Of a DNA stretch of 64,000 bases, positions 17,449-26,384 are shown piece by piece. A program made the translations under genes and the position numbers. The stretch spans positions 1 to 64,000 of IMG/VR virus record IMGVR_UViG_3300040801_003693; one strand, given 5' to 3'. This DNA comes from a virus. Every line of letters begins with the position of its first letter. Position 1 is the stretch's first letter. The notes below the pieces were generated by a model. It saw nothing but the letters and a program-made list of their open reading frames with translations. It did not search any database and was not told where the DNA came from.

Positions 17449-18228
17449 CTATTTTACTTTGGTTCTTTTACATATTGTTCTTTCTTCAATAGGAAGATCG
17501 AATTCTTTAATGTCTAAAATTGGATTAGACAGGGCACGTTCAATAGATTCTTTTGCTTCTTTGTACGTTTCAAAAATAAACTCTTCAAATGTTATACCAT
17601 CTTTAGGGTCATAGTTGATTTTATAATATTCTACATCTCCTAAATGTTCTAATGCTCCATCAGTATAAGCAGAAGGTTTTCCTTCATGATTATAATAACA
17701 TTCAATTATCTCACCTGTCGAAAGAATTCTATAGTTCCAAGTCATAATACTTTGTTTGTTTCTTACTTTTGTTAATGCATTATAAACAATATTATAGACT
17801 TGATTGTAAATATTTGGGTTATATGCAGAAACTCTATTACCTGCAATGTTTAAGATTGTAATATCATTTTTAATAATCCAATTCTCAAGCTGCTTTGCTG
17901 AAGGGTTTTTAATTAACAATTTGTTATGCTCCAAGCATTTCTTAATAGTTAATTTACATCCAGGACTTTTTAAATATCCAAATATTGCAGTTCCATTACT
18001 ATCTACAACGTTCTTTTCCGTCCTGGGAGGATAAGAATAATCATCGCTTTCTCTTAATTCATACTTAGTTTTTAATTCTAAGTTAACACCATCATTACCA
18101 TCATACATACATACCCTATAATTCTTAGGAGCAGTACCCCCAGTGCAATATCCTAAATCATATGCTGCGGTTAAACCTGCGAGGTCTGCTCCATTTTGTC
18201 CCCCAGATATTACTCGATATAAAACCAT
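17449..18228 (-). CDS. SLOG/YpsA-like nucleotide-binding protein with C-terminal extension
   Basis: A 259-residue protein. The N-terminal VLYRVISGGQNGADLAGLTAAYDLGYCTGG matches, as consecutive short motifs, the Rossmann-like YpsA/SLOG fold (SGGQTGVD signature) of putative molybdenum-carrier or ADP-ribose-derivative-binding proteins. RTEKNVVDSNGTAIFG and ILNIAGNRVS complete the core. The last 100 residues (TWNYRILSTGEI) form a separate alpha/beta extension. I chose ATG 18228, which has AGGTG six bases upstream, over the GTG at 18237. A macro-domain gene lies 600 bases upstream, suggesting handling of NAD- or ADP-ribose-derived signals. Confidence 0.75.
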   Translation of the reverse strand: MVLYRVISGGQNGADLAGLTAAYDLGYCTGGTAPKNYRVCMYDGNDGVNLELKTKYELRESDDYSYPPRTEKNVVDSNGTAIFGYLKSPGCKLTIKKCLEHNKLLIKNPSAKQLENWIIKNDITILNIAGNRVSAYNPNIYNQVYNIVYNALTKVRNKQSIMTWNYRILSTGEIIECYYNHEGKPSAYTDGALEHLGDVEYYKINYDPKDGITFEEFIFETYKEAKESIERALSNPILDIKEFDLPIEERTICKRTKVK

Positions 18229-18230
18229 TT

Positions 18231-18587
18231 TTAACACCTAATTGTTTTTCTTTTAAATACTTCTGCATTAGCTACGGTCGTTAACAAACATTGTCTGTTT
18301 TGAAAATCTCTTTCTAATTTGTAATCAATAAATTCACAGGTAATATAATTCTTAACATTTTTAAACTCGCTGCTATTCCCTAAAAGCATAGCAACTAGTT
18401 TATGAGAAACGAATACATTCTTTCCCTCTACAAACCTGACATAGATTACGTAAGCCCATATCTCAATTTTCCATACCAACTTCTTTTTATAACTATAATG
18501 TTTTTGAAATGCTTTTAATATCCTTTGTAGATATTTAACTTTTTCTGAAGTTTTCCTTTGCTCGTATCGGCTGCTGTATGATTTCAT
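18231..18587 (-). CDS. basic hypothetical protein
   Basis: A 118-residue strongly basic protein (many Lys and Arg, RKTSEKVKYLQRILKAFQKH), likely nucleic-acid binding on composition alone. It ends 2 bases before the chosen SLOG start and begins 4 bases after the next small gene, so it is in the same transcript. No family recognised. Confidence 0.6.
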   Translation of the reverse strand: MKSYSSRYEQRKTSEKVKYLQRILKAFQKHYSYKKKLVWKIEIWAYVIYVRFVEGKNVFVSHKLVAMLLGNSSEFKNVKNYITCEFIDYKLERDFQNRQCLLTTVANAEVFKRKTIRC

Positions 18588-18590
18588 TAA

Positions 18591-18776
18591 TTAAAATTCT
18601 TTGTTAATTATTTTCCCCCCTTCCGGAGGAAGAGAGTTGAAGTGCTTTCTAATAGCTACTCTATCTAAACGTTTTTGTTTTTTAGTGTAATAGTAAGTTC
18701 TATCTATTAACTCTTCCAGATCTATTTCTTTTAGATATTGATCTGGATCTAATTCATTCTGTTTCTGTGTATTCAT
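18591..18776 (-). CDS. small hypothetical protein
   Basis: A 61-residue acidic then basic protein (DQYLKEIDLEELIDRTYYY). Its C-terminal SLPPEGGK is encoded by one of the dispersed palindromes (18615-18635), implying that the element altered the protein end. It lies 31 bases downstream of the macro-domain gene. Confidence 0.6.
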   Translation of the reverse strand: MNTQKQNELDPDQYLKEIDLEELIDRTYYYTKKQKRLDRVAIRKHFNSLPPEGGKIINKEF

Positions 18777-18806
18777 AATTTTTAATTAAATATTTTAGAT
18801 GTATGA

Positions 18807-19262
18807 CTAAAATTGATTAGCTTTGTATTTTACTATTACCACATTTTCGTCAATTAATTCTTCTTCTATAATCTTAACTATAATTTTCCAATCTCCTCCC
18901 CCTAAACCCGCACCGATAAACGGCAATCCAATTCTACTACCTGAAAATTTATTCTTAATCTCTTTCAGACAGCTTCTTAATGCATCATAATCTGTATGCT
19001 TTCCTGAACCATAATTATACTGAGTATAACAGTTAACTACTGTTATACAGTTATCTATAACGGCACAACTAATAGTTCCTAACTTATTTCTACTTCCTCT
19101 TTGAGTTTTTAAATCCGCTTGATAAGCCTCTGGAAAACTATTTTTAATTTGTTTAGCGATACCTCCTCCCATAACCTGATAGCAGTTGCAGCCATGAGCA
19201 ATTACATCAAACTTGCCTTGTTTGGCAAGAGTAATTAAGTTTCCTTCTATATATTGAATCAT
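18807..19262 (-). CDS. macro-domain protein (ADP-ribose binding/hydrolysing)
   Basis: A 151-residue single macro domain of the Appr-1''-P processing type. Motifs in order are IEGNLITLAKQGKFDVIAHG, CNCYQVMGGGIAKQI (the GGGIA ligand loop), NCYTQYNYG, and GLPFIGAGLGGGDW (the second ligand loop). Such proteins bind or remove ADP-ribose derivatives and are known from tailed phages of cyanobacteria. The SLOG-like gene downstream suggests a shared role with ADP-ribose-type molecules, for instance reversing host ADP-ribosylation or defence signals (inference). Full length. Confidence 0.9.
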   Translation of the reverse strand: MIQYIEGNLITLAKQGKFDVIAHGCNCYQVMGGGIAKQIKNSFPEAYQADLKTQRGSRNKLGTISCAVIDNCITVVNCYTQYNYGSGKHTDYDALRSCLKEIKNKFSGSRIGLPFIGAGLGGGDWKIIVKIIEEELIDENVVIVKYKANQF

Positions 19263-19286
19263 GCTTTTAGTTTTATAAGTAATAAT

Positions 19287-19328
19287 ATATTCCTCTCCGA
19301 GGAGAAAATACTTTCAGGAGAGGAATAT
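19287..19328 (-). terminator. hairpin containing a dispersed palindrome
   Basis: A perfect 12-bp stem ATATTCCTCTCC at 19287-19298 pairs with 19317-19328. The loop side contains a nested TCTCCGAGGAGA palindrome. It lies between the gene ending at 19337 and the macro gene starting at 19262. It probably terminates the upstream transcript and shows the palindrome in an intergenic setting. Confidence 0.55.
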
Positions 19329-19336
19329 TAACAATA

Positions 19337-19807
19337 TTAATTCATTGTTAAGTTTTTACACCCAGAGATAATTAACGCTAAGTTATTTGTATCGTTAACC
19401 ATTTTATTCATGTTCACATAAACGGGAGGGATGAAATTTTTCCAATAGCATCCCGGATATCCATCTGAATGAGGATAATGAAAACCAATCCAGTAAAGAT
19501 TTGGGTCTATCATTATTTGATTAATAAAGCAGGCGCAATGTAAATTTATTTCTATCTTTCCATACCTTTCATTTATTTGCTTTTTAACAATTTCTAATGG
19601 TTTTTGATAAAAAGAGTGGTTAGATTTAACTCCGACGTAGCCACAAAGATTTCCCATTGAGGGCATTCTTTTAATAACACAGCTAACATCAATTTCTTTT
19701 AAATCCCAGCTTCTAAAATCAGGTTCCCATTTCCATGCCCCTTGATGCCATTTCTTTTTTACTTCGCTGTCTAAAACGCTTTGAGTAATGTTTAATTCTG
19801 TTAGCAT
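19337..19807 (-). CDS. conserved phage-type hypothetical protein (GYVGV/HGG-like)
   Basis: A 156-residue protein. It shows a pattern I associate with a widespread phage hypothetical family: W-W-EPDF-W near the start, LCGYVGVKSNHSFY, a central INLHCACF in place of the usual HGG, and WIGFHYPHSDGYPG, corresponding to GFDxAHxxD. Conserved His and Asp residues suggest an enzyme, but no activity is known to me. It lies 5 bases downstream of the DUF932-like gene. Confidence 0.55.
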   Translation of the reverse strand: MLTELNITQSVLDSEVKKKWHQGAWKWEPDFRSWDLKEIDVSCVIKRMPSMGNLCGYVGVKSNHSFYQKPLEIVKKQINERYGKIEINLHCACFINQIMIDPNLYWIGFHYPHSDGYPGCYWKNFIPPVYVNMNKMVNDTNNLALIISGCKNLTMN

Positions 19808-19812
19808 AATAT

Positions 19813-20847
19813 TTAAATTGAAACTGTAACTTGATTTTGATTTTGACGAATGTAACTACGATTAATGTCAGTAGTTAATTCTGATAGTTCGGTAAAAGCT
19901 TTTCTTGCTAATGCAGACTTACTTCCGAATAGTAAAGAATTAGTTGCAACTGAACTATTTTTTGTTTTTCTTCCATAATGCTGACTAAACTCTGTCACAG
20001 CATTAAATAATCCCCAAGGAGTATTTTGAGAAGTAATAAAATTGCTTCCTTTTGCTCCACCTAAATAAAGTTTTAAGATTTCTGAAACTCTTTTTGGTTG
20101 CTTGCTTAGGTCGGTTTTTGAAGGTTGCTGCCAGTTCATATTGTCTGGTTCCCCAAAGCTTTTAATTATATAAGCATAAGCTGTCTCAATATCAATATTA
20201 GTCTGCGACATTTGATAAAAAGAATCTTCTGTCTCTTCAAAAATATTTATTGATTCTTTCAACGCTTTCTCAATCATAGTTTTGTCTATGTTGCTGTTGC
20301 TATGATTAATTATACTTTGATTCCCTTTTACTTTTGCAATCATTCCGTTTAAACAAACCAGTCTCCAAAATAATACTGAACTTTTTAATCCAAATCCTTT
20401 TCTATGAGAGTTTTCAAGGATTAAATAACCATCTACTGGATCTTTCTCAAATTTTGCATCTCTATCTATTACTGTTCTTTTATTTATATCTACAATTCCA
20501 AAGATTTTCTCTCCGTTATTAACGCTTCCAATCCTTAGCAAAGGAAAGCCTGTCTCTTCACTAAAGTTTAATAAGCTTTGAACTATATCAATGTTCTGTA
20601 CGGGATTAAACTTATAGGCTGTTCCATAGTTAATTTCAGGTTTATCCTCTCTATAAATTACACTTTGCTCTTTATCTAATATATATTCTTCTTCTCCTCC
20701 GGAGGGAGAGTATATTAAGTTAGTAGTATTAACTCTCCAATCTAAGTTTGCTTTTACTAACAGTTTTTCTGCTGTTTCTCCTTCATAAATAGTTCCGAAT
20801 GCCAGGCTAGATTCTTGCTTTGAAGTTCCTTCAATATAATCTGTCAT
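19813..20847 (-). CDS. DUF932-like phage/plasmid protein
   Basis: A 344-residue protein resembling DUF932 (the phage/plasmid-like TIGR03299 group): an N-terminal region, then YGTAYKFNPVQ, RIGSVNNGEKIFGIVDI, the loop RKGFGLKSSVLFWRLVCLNGM and a C-terminal SQHYGR. The family is common on phages and plasmids and its function is unknown. SPSGGEEEY near residue 50 is encoded over a dispersed palindrome (20691-20712). A hairpin (20878-20907) precedes the gene. Confidence 0.65.
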   Translation of the reverse strand: MTDYIEGTSKQESSLAFGTIYEGETAEKLLVKANLDWRVNTTNLIYSPSGGEEEYILDKEQSVIYREDKPEINYGTAYKFNPVQNIDIVQSLLNFSEETGFPLLRIGSVNNGEKIFGIVDINKRTVIDRDAKFEKDPVDGYLILENSHRKGFGLKSSVLFWRLVCLNGMIAKVKGNQSIINHSNSNIDKTMIEKALKESINIFEETEDSFYQMSQTNIDIETAYAYIIKSFGEPDNMNWQQPSKTDLSKQPKRVSEILKLYLGGAKGSNFITSQNTPWGLFNAVTEFSQHYGRKTKNSSVATNSLLFGSKSALARKAFTELSELTTDINRSYIRQNQNQVTVSI

Positions 20848-20877
20848 ACTTTAATTTATTCCTTTAATTACAAATAA

Positions 20878-20907
20878 AAGGAGAAAAGTAACACTACTCT
20901 TCTCCTT
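20878..20907 (-). terminator. hairpin terminator
   Basis: AAGGAGAA at 20878-20885 pairs with TTCTCCTT at 20900-20907; an inner AGTA/TACT extends the stem. It lies between the gene ending at 20936 and the DUF932-like gene, so it probably ends the former's transcript. Confidence 0.5.
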
Positions 20908-20935
20908 GAATTTGTAAATATTTTTGTCAAACAGT

Positions 20936-21202
20936 TTAAAAAACTTTGATGGAAGATGTTACTTCTTTGACTCTATTCTCTAATTCTTTTTTTAGTAAGC
21001 TTTTTACTTCTGAAGCAGTGGTTTCTTCTCCTCTCTTATTTTGAATAATAAGATACTGATCAAATTCCGATTCTATTGGATGAAAATTTGTATAAATATC
21101 CTCTGCCTCTTCCCTTGTTAAATTTCTTCTCCTGTTATAAAAATCAAAATTATCTTTTGCTGCATTCAAAGTTATTTTCCATACTTCCCAATTACTTTCC
21201 AT
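20936..21202 (-). CDS. hypothetical protein
   Basis: An 88-residue charged protein (MESNWEVWKITLNAAKDNF) with a good AGAAGGAAG ribosome site. It stands between two hairpins (20878 and 21237), suggesting a monocistronic unit. No motif recognised. Confidence 0.65.
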   Translation of the reverse strand: MESNWEVWKITLNAAKDNFDFYNRRRNLTREEAEDIYTNFHPIESEFDQYLIIQNKRGEETTASEVKSLLKKELENRVKEVTSSIKVF

Positions 21203-21236
21203 TTCTGCTTCCTTCTAGATGTTTTTAGTAAGAAAT

Positions 21237-21263
21237 AAGGATGTTTTTGGTATTAACATCCTT
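21237..21263. terminator. hairpin in the divergent region
   Basis: AAGGATGTT at 21237-21245 and AACATCCTT at 21255-21263 form a perfect 9-bp stem. It sits just upstream of the minus-strand gene 20936-21202. The rest of the 230-base gap to the plus-strand gene at 21433 presumably holds promoters for both directions; I see no clear -35/-10 pair. Confidence 0.4.
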
Positions 21264-21432
21264 TAAATATGAGGGTGGTTGTGGTAGAGTTACTTAACTC
21301 TTTTATACATTAGACACCGTAATCTATAACTTGTCAAGTCCCAAATTTGGTTTTAGCTCTTGAACATTTGTTAAAATAGATTCTAATCAAAAGTATATAA
21401 AGCTGAGGCATCCTTACTACCGAGACTTTTTT

Positions 21433-21846
21433 ATGACTAGAGCAAAACGTAATATAAATATAAAAGCCGAACAAGTAAGTTTAATTGAAGCGTTACCGGG
21501 GTCTGGTAGTTTTACATCTAAAGTTCATGATCTCATTGATGAAGCTGTTGTTAATCGAAAAAAGCAAGGTCACATAAACGTAACTAACGTACTTAGCTTT
21601 TTACCCAATTGGACTGAAGCAGAAATCTGGACTTTAATTATTGAATCTATTAGCTTTCTTCATCAAAGAGAAGTTATAGCGAGTGATAATACCGATACTA
21701 AAGTAGTAGAATCATTAAGAAATATTATGTCTGGGATTAAAGTTTCCAATGCTGACCAAGCCATGTTAGCCTATAAATTAGGGATAGAGTCAGAAAGTAT
21801 TCCCCGACTTATTGAGTGCTTTGTGGAGGCAAAGAAAAGTGCGTGA
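21433..21846 (+). CDS. hypothetical protein, possible RHH-type N-terminus
   Basis: A 137-residue plus-strand protein. The N-terminus RAKRNINIKAEQ, followed by a helix FTSKVHDLIDEAVV, fits the strand-helix-helix layout of ribbon-helix-helix DNA-binding domains, but this is weak. The rest is helical. It stands alone on the plus strand with the next gene, starting a two-gene operon with an 8-base GTGCGTGA overlap. Confidence 0.6.
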   Translation: MTRAKRNINIKAEQVSLIEALPGSGSFTSKVHDLIDEAVVNRKKQGHINVTNVLSFLPNWTEAEIWTLIIESISFLHQREVIASDNTDTKVVESLRNIMSGIKVSNADQAMLAYKLGIESESIPRLIECFVEAKKSA

Positions 21847-22528
21847 TACAGTTTTTAAATATTACCTGCATCCGTTGACCTTAGAGGATTTAGTTATAAA
21901 GCCTTATAAACCTCTGAAAACAATGACTGAGACTCAAATGTTTTTAGAAGAAAAAGCGGACGAGATAATAATAAAACTTAATTTATCAGGAAAGAAAAAA
22001 GCGCTACTTTGGTATGAAGGGGCGGATCATCCTTTAATACTCAGAAAAGAGATGATAAATAATATCAAAATACAGGGGTATTCAATAGATATGAATAACA
22101 GTGAATCAAATTTGAGTGTACCAGTGGAAGTTCAAATTGCAGATATGGCTTTAACTCCCACAATCATTAATTTGTTGCAGGAAATGGTAATTTTTCCTGA
22201 GCGTAAGCATGGGCTGGTTAGAGTTGCTGACCAAAGACAAGTTGCAATGGTCAGCACTTTTACACCACACCTAACTAATTATACTCCAAAATTAGCGGTA
22301 CAAAAAAGTCGTTACGATTATTGGCTTCCACAATATTTAGATGAGTTTCTAAAAGTATCTAAACAGGAACTTACACCTAATTCCAAAGCATCTAAATTAG
22401 AATTTGCTTATCATGTAAGCGAAGATTTAAATGGTCCAGAAGGAAGATTTGTAGGAAGTTTTAAGTTAATTAAAGATGAGTTAGATAATTATTATCACTT
22501 TGTAACTTCATTGGAAACTCCTCAGTAA
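21839..22528 (+). CDS. hypothetical protein, GTG start overlapping upstream gene
   Basis: A 229-residue protein. I chose GTG 21839 because GGAGG at 21825-21829 lies nine bases upstream; an in-frame TTG at 21812 is the alternative. No family recognised. There is a long beta-rich middle and a C-terminal HVSEDLNGPEGRFVGSFKL. The gene ends at a perfect 13-bp hairpin shared with the convergent rIIA-like gene. Being a divergent two-gene plus-strand unit suggests separate timing. Confidence 0.65.
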   Translation: MRDTVFKYYLHPLTLEDLVIKPYKPLKTMTETQMFLEEKADEIIIKLNLSGKKKALLWYEGADHPLILRKEMINNIKIQGYSIDMNNSESNLSVPVEVQIADMALTPTIINLLQEMVIFPERKHGLVRVADQRQVAMVSTFTPHLTNYTPKLAVQKSRYDYWLPQYLDEFLKVSKQELTPNSKASKLEFAYHVSEDLNGPEGRFVGSFKLIKDELDNYYHFVTSLETPQ

Positions 22529-22530
22529 TC

Positions 22531-22558
22531 TTATCTTTTCTCCGAGGAGAAAAGATAA
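22531..22558. terminator. bidirectional terminator built on the dispersed palindrome
   Basis: A perfect 13-bp stem, TTATCTTTTCTCC (22531-22543) with 22546-22558. Its apex is TCTCCGAGGAGA, the same palindrome scattered elsewhere inside genes. It lies between the convergent genes ending at 22528 (+) and 22572 (-). It may be close to an ancestral form of the dispersed element. Confidence 0.6.
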
Positions 22559-22571
22559 TTAAATATATCCA

Positions 22572-24971
22572 TTAACTTAAGGGTTGATGGATATATTTAT
22601 AAGATTCTAAGTATTCAGCAATACTCTCTATAAATTCATAACCTTGATTTAAATTCGATCCTATATGATAAGGATATTGTAATTTAAATAGATAAATCAA
22701 CAAAGGGTATTTTTGAAGGATAAAAGATAAGTCTTTAATAAACGTTGTATCTAATAAATTTATGTCTATTAGATATGGAAACGCTTCTAAATGATTTACT
22801 ATATTGGACTCATAATTATCATTGTTTTCTTCTTCAATTATTTTCCTATAATAGTTAGATAAAAGATTTTGTCCTATTCTCATAGAGTCCTTTAATCCTT
22901 TATTATTTAGAGATTCTTCATGCTGTATTGTCACAGATTGAAATCTAGGAATAAAATCAATCAAATCTTTTATCTCTTTAAAAGTACTTAAACCTAAATT
23001 TATTTTTAAACTCATTAAATAGTTTAAAAATTGTAGTTTGTAAACACTGGATATTTTCTGGTTTGTAATATAAAGAAAAAAAGCTTTATTGATTACTGCT
23101 TCATCGTCTTCACCTAACATTTTTAATTCTTTTCTTAATATATCTAAATATTCTTCTTTTATTACTTTGTCGAAAGGACTTAGATTATATTTTTCAATTC
23201 GACTTTCTTGACCTTCTCTAATTAATACACAAGTTCTTTTCTCTTTATCTAAAGTGTTGTAGAAAGCTGAAATTTTCGCAGCGCTGATTGATGTATCGAT
23301 TTGATTCCATTCTAAATCTTTATCTTTGCCTAATAAAAAGTAATCTTGTGTAAACTTTTTATTAGGTAATGAAATATAAGTCGCATTTTCTAAAGATTTA
23401 GTTGAAACCTTTATATTATGACTAATGTCTCTTAATGTATAGCTACTTATAAATTTCTTCAAAACCGTGCATCCCAAAGTCAAACCGCTAGTATCCCTTT
23501 CTTTTCTAGCCCTATAACTCTTAGTCTGCTTTTCACAGTATTGAGATAGTCTTTTTATTCCTGTTCGTGCTAAATTAGGTTCAATACGACATACTTCTTC
23601 AATTGTGTTGATTCCTTTACTTTCGAGTAAATAAACTACTAAGTTTGTTTTGTAGGGAGTTTTATCAAATAACTTCTCCTTCAACTGGTTCTCAATACGT
23701 AATTTTGTCTCTCTTATATCTTTAAAAAGAATAATTACTTTTGTATTTATGCGATAATCAATATCAGTTTCACCTTTTAGTGCTGTAAACTTTAAATTAT
23801 TCCCTTTTTTACTATAGACTATTTTTGAGAGTTTACATTTTTTTGCACCGGAATTAAGTATATTTAAATGCAATGAGACTAGTGAGGAAGATGAATCTCT
23901 TGATGAAAATGCATAAAGATATAATTTAAACGGCGTAAAAATATCTCTTATTTCTTCGCTGTTTTCTATAATCAGGGCACAATAAGAGCAGTAAATTGAG
24001 CATAGAAAATTAATTTTACTTTCATAATTGATCTTCTCTTCTAACGTAGAGAAAAACCTGTTTTTGAGTTCTTTGTAAATCTCTTTCGCCTTATTTAAAA
24101 TCAACTGAGCATTTTCTTCACTGTATTCTATTGATTCTCTAGACGGAACCAGTTTTATCTCTGGAATTTTTATTAGAATTGGCATATTAAATACCGCCCA
24201 ATAATCTTCTTTACTCTGATTATCAAGGAAAAAGTTATCACATTTATATTCTATTTCCGAGACTAAAAGTCTTGAATCATTCTCGGTAGTATTCGAGTCT
24301 AAAAGAATATAATTTTCTGTTTCTTGTAAATATTCATGCTCATGCTGTTTTTTTAAATAATCACGGTCGCCATGCAAAATAGGTTTCACCGACCACCATC
24401 TGATTAATTTTATAAATTCTGTAAGGAAGTTGCACTTGTCCCACTTTTTAATATTTATATCTATTTCTATTAAAGTTCCTTGCTCTCCGGGGGAAGCGTC
24501 TATTTCATACACCCTATCTACTTTACAATCATTATCTTCTGTCAAGTAGCAATTATAAAAATATTTCTTCCCTTTTGATATTGTTGTTATTTGAAAGTTA
24601 TCCGTAATAGCAAAGGCACATTTAGATCCTAGCCCAAATGTGCCTGTTGTTTTATTATCTGCTCTTTTAGTTGAGCTTCCATAAGAACTAAAAACATTTG
24701 CCATTAGTTCAGGAGAAATTCCTTTACCATTATCTTTTACTGAGAAAACATTTCCTGCATTTTCACCTACTCCCGGCAGTTTTACTTTAATAGGTATATC
24801 TGCTTTTCCATTTTCAATATTAGCATCTCTGGCGTTACAACAATACTCTCTTAAAACGGCTAATACCTTATTACTATAGAGCTTATCTCTTAGTAAGGAT
24901 ATGATAAATTCTGTCTGACTAGAATCAATACGAAAATCTGAACTTACTGGAATTGACTGTTCGTTATTCAT
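22572..24971 (-). CDS. rIIA-like GHKL ATPase
   Basis: A 799-residue protein with an N-terminal GHKL (Hsp90/histidine-kinase/MutL) ATPase fold: N-box REYCCNARDA, G1 box SVKDNGKGISPE, and G2 loop GTFGLGSKCAFA. This is the architecture of T4 rIIA-like proteins found in many large phages. T4 rIIA acts at the membrane or in DNA protection during infection and counters the lambda Rex exclusion system; its biochemistry remains unclear. The long C-terminal region here is unrecognised. ASPGEQGTLI near residue 180 is encoded over a dispersed palindrome (24481). No rIIB partner is visible. Confidence 0.82.
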   Translation of the reverse strand: MNNEQSIPVSSDFRIDSSQTEFIISLLRDKLYSNKVLAVLREYCCNARDANIENGKADIPIKVKLPGVGENAGNVFSVKDNGKGISPELMANVFSSYGSSTKRADNKTTGTFGLGSKCAFAITDNFQITTISKGKKYFYNCYLTEDNDCKVDRVYEIDASPGEQGTLIEIDINIKKWDKCNFLTEFIKLIRWWSVKPILHGDRDYLKKQHEHEYLQETENYILLDSNTTENDSRLLVSEIEYKCDNFFLDNQSKEDYWAVFNMPILIKIPEIKLVPSRESIEYSEENAQLILNKAKEIYKELKNRFFSTLEEKINYESKINFLCSIYCSYCALIIENSEEIRDIFTPFKLYLYAFSSRDSSSSLVSLHLNILNSGAKKCKLSKIVYSKKGNNLKFTALKGETDIDYRINTKVIILFKDIRETKLRIENQLKEKLFDKTPYKTNLVVYLLESKGINTIEEVCRIEPNLARTGIKRLSQYCEKQTKSYRARKERDTSGLTLGCTVLKKFISSYTLRDISHNIKVSTKSLENATYISLPNKKFTQDYFLLGKDKDLEWNQIDTSISAAKISAFYNTLDKEKRTCVLIREGQESRIEKYNLSPFDKVIKEEYLDILRKELKMLGEDDEAVINKAFFLYITNQKISSVYKLQFLNYLMSLKINLGLSTFKEIKDLIDFIPRFQSVTIQHEESLNNKGLKDSMRIGQNLLSNYYRKIIEEENNDNYESNIVNHLEAFPYLIDINLLDTTFIKDLSFILQKYPLLIYLFKLQYPYHIGSNLNQGYEFIESIAEYLESYKYIHQPLS

Positions 24972-24995
24972 TTAAAAATCCTTCTGCTTTCAGTC

Positions 24996-25232
24996 TTAAA
25001 ATGTTAATTTTTGATTTAAATTTATTGTTTTATACAATATCAAATTAACCTTTTTTCTTACCCATGTTGCCCCCTTTTTTTTATGATGCTTTTTTAATAT
25101 TTTATCTAGTCTGAATGTTTGCTCCTTCTGGATTAAACTAATTCTTTTTATTATTTTGTCTAAGGTTTTTATGACTATAATAGTTGCATCAAAAATTACA
25201 GAATTACAACCTTTATGTATTTTTTTAATCAT
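24996..25232 (-). CDS. small basic hypothetical protein
   Basis: A 78-residue very basic protein (LDKILKKHHKKKGATWVRKK) with a hydrophobic N-terminal third (VIFDATIIVIKTLDKI). It could be nucleic-acid or membrane associated. Its ATG overlaps the upstream stop as ATGA (UGA used as stop). Confidence 0.6.
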   Translation of the reverse strand: MIKKIHKGCNSVIFDATIIVIKTLDKIIKRISLIQKEQTFRLDKILKKHHKKKGATWVRKKVNLILYKTINLNQKLTF

Positions 25233-25765
25233 AATTTATATTTTTTTATTACTTCTTTTAAATCAATTGAATATTTTTTAATAGGTAATATTTGTGACTC
25301 TTCTAGTACTCCGGCTCCTGCTTTTAAATATATAAATTCCTTCTCTACAAAATCTGCATCTCCTACTGGTTCTTTTTCTATAAATTTAAATAAATACCTA
25401 ACTGAATCTCTCATCACATTATTATTTATAATATACCTATAACCAGGCAATACTATTGTCTCTACGAACAACTCTGGGTTAAATAAAAACATTATTGCCT
25501 CTGCTTCATAATACATTACTGCCGATTTCCAATTTACTCTTTGATGTATACTTCCTTTTTTTATATACTCCTCTGAAGTAATAATTATTCTTATTCTATT
25601 TTGATGACATAGATTATTTAAGCTAACCTTGTTGATTATACTCCAGTTTCCTATCTCTGGTAAATAGTTTATTCTGGAATTAATTAACAAGTTTAACGCT
25701 TCTATTCCTGACAAAGTTTTTAAGGCAGGTTTGTTTAATAAATATAATACTTCAGATTCATCCAT
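25229..25765 (-). CDS. hypothetical protein
   Basis: A 178-residue alpha/beta protein. It ends in UGA overlapping the next ATG (ATGA) and starts with an 8-base overlap into the upstream gene. No motif recognised. It forms, with 25758-26384 and 26374-26748, a tightly overlapped cluster of genes with no clear homologues. Confidence 0.6.
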   Translation of the reverse strand: MDESEVLYLLNKPALKTLSGIEALNLLINSRINYLPEIGNWSIINKVSLNNLCHQNRIRIIITSEEYIKKGSIHQRVNWKSAVMYYEAEAIMFLFNPELFVETIVLPGYRYIINNNVMRDSVRYLFKFIEKEPVGDADFVEKEFIYLKAGAGVLEESQILPIKKYSIDLKEVIKKYKL

Positions 25766-26384
25766 TATAATACTTAGACCAATAATTATTTAGTGCATTC
25801 ATCTTTGACCTATGAAAATCTGCCGCCCCTACTTTCTTAAACCTACGCTTCCACCCTAATGGCAATCTATACTTCTTATTCACCTCTACTAATATACATC
25901 TATCTATCAACATTGATATCACTTTACAACTACTCTCTCTATATCCTGCCCTTCGGAGTAACGTCATTAGCTGTTCACTACTAAAATATCTGTTTTTACA
26001 ATTTGCTATTGTTCTTATTATTTCTAAATTACCCTCTCTCAATCCAAACCATTTACTTTCTATATTTCTATTTATACATCTACTTAATATCTTTTTTATT
26101 GATTTACCTTTAAAGTCTGTTTCTACGCCATACTTGTACAACAATCCTACTTCTAAATAACTTAATTTCTTTAACTCTTTTAAACCTATCTTTATATAAC
26201 TTACATCTTTTAGAGAATACTCTTTTATCCCCTCTATCATTTCTAACTTACATCTATTTCTCTTCTCCAATAACAAACCCTTCTCTTCTCTATTTAAACT
26301 ATACGGGTTTCTTCCTCCTACTAAATAACTCAACTCCGAGAGCAAATTACACTCTTTTAAATCAAACTCTTTCTTATACCTCAT
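25758..26384 (-). CDS. basic hypothetical protein, possible winged helix
   Basis: A 208-residue Lys/Arg-rich protein. Residues around 115-175 (EIIRTIANCKNRYFSSEQLM, then a helix and a short strand pair) could be a winged-helix, and the C-terminus is very basic (GWKRRFKKVG). It is co-transcribed with both neighbours by overlap. The function is unknown; DNA binding is a guess from composition. Confidence 0.6.
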   Translation of the reverse strand: MRYKKEFDLKECNLLSELSYLVGGRNPYSLNREEKGLLLEKRNRCKLEMIEGIKEYSLKDVSYIKIGLKELKKLSYLEVGLLYKYGVETDFKGKSIKKILSRCINRNIESKWFGLREGNLEIIRTIANCKNRYFSSEQLMTLLRRAGYRESSCKVISMLIDRCILVEVNKKYRLPLGWKRRFKKVGAADFHRSKMNALNNYWSKYYNG

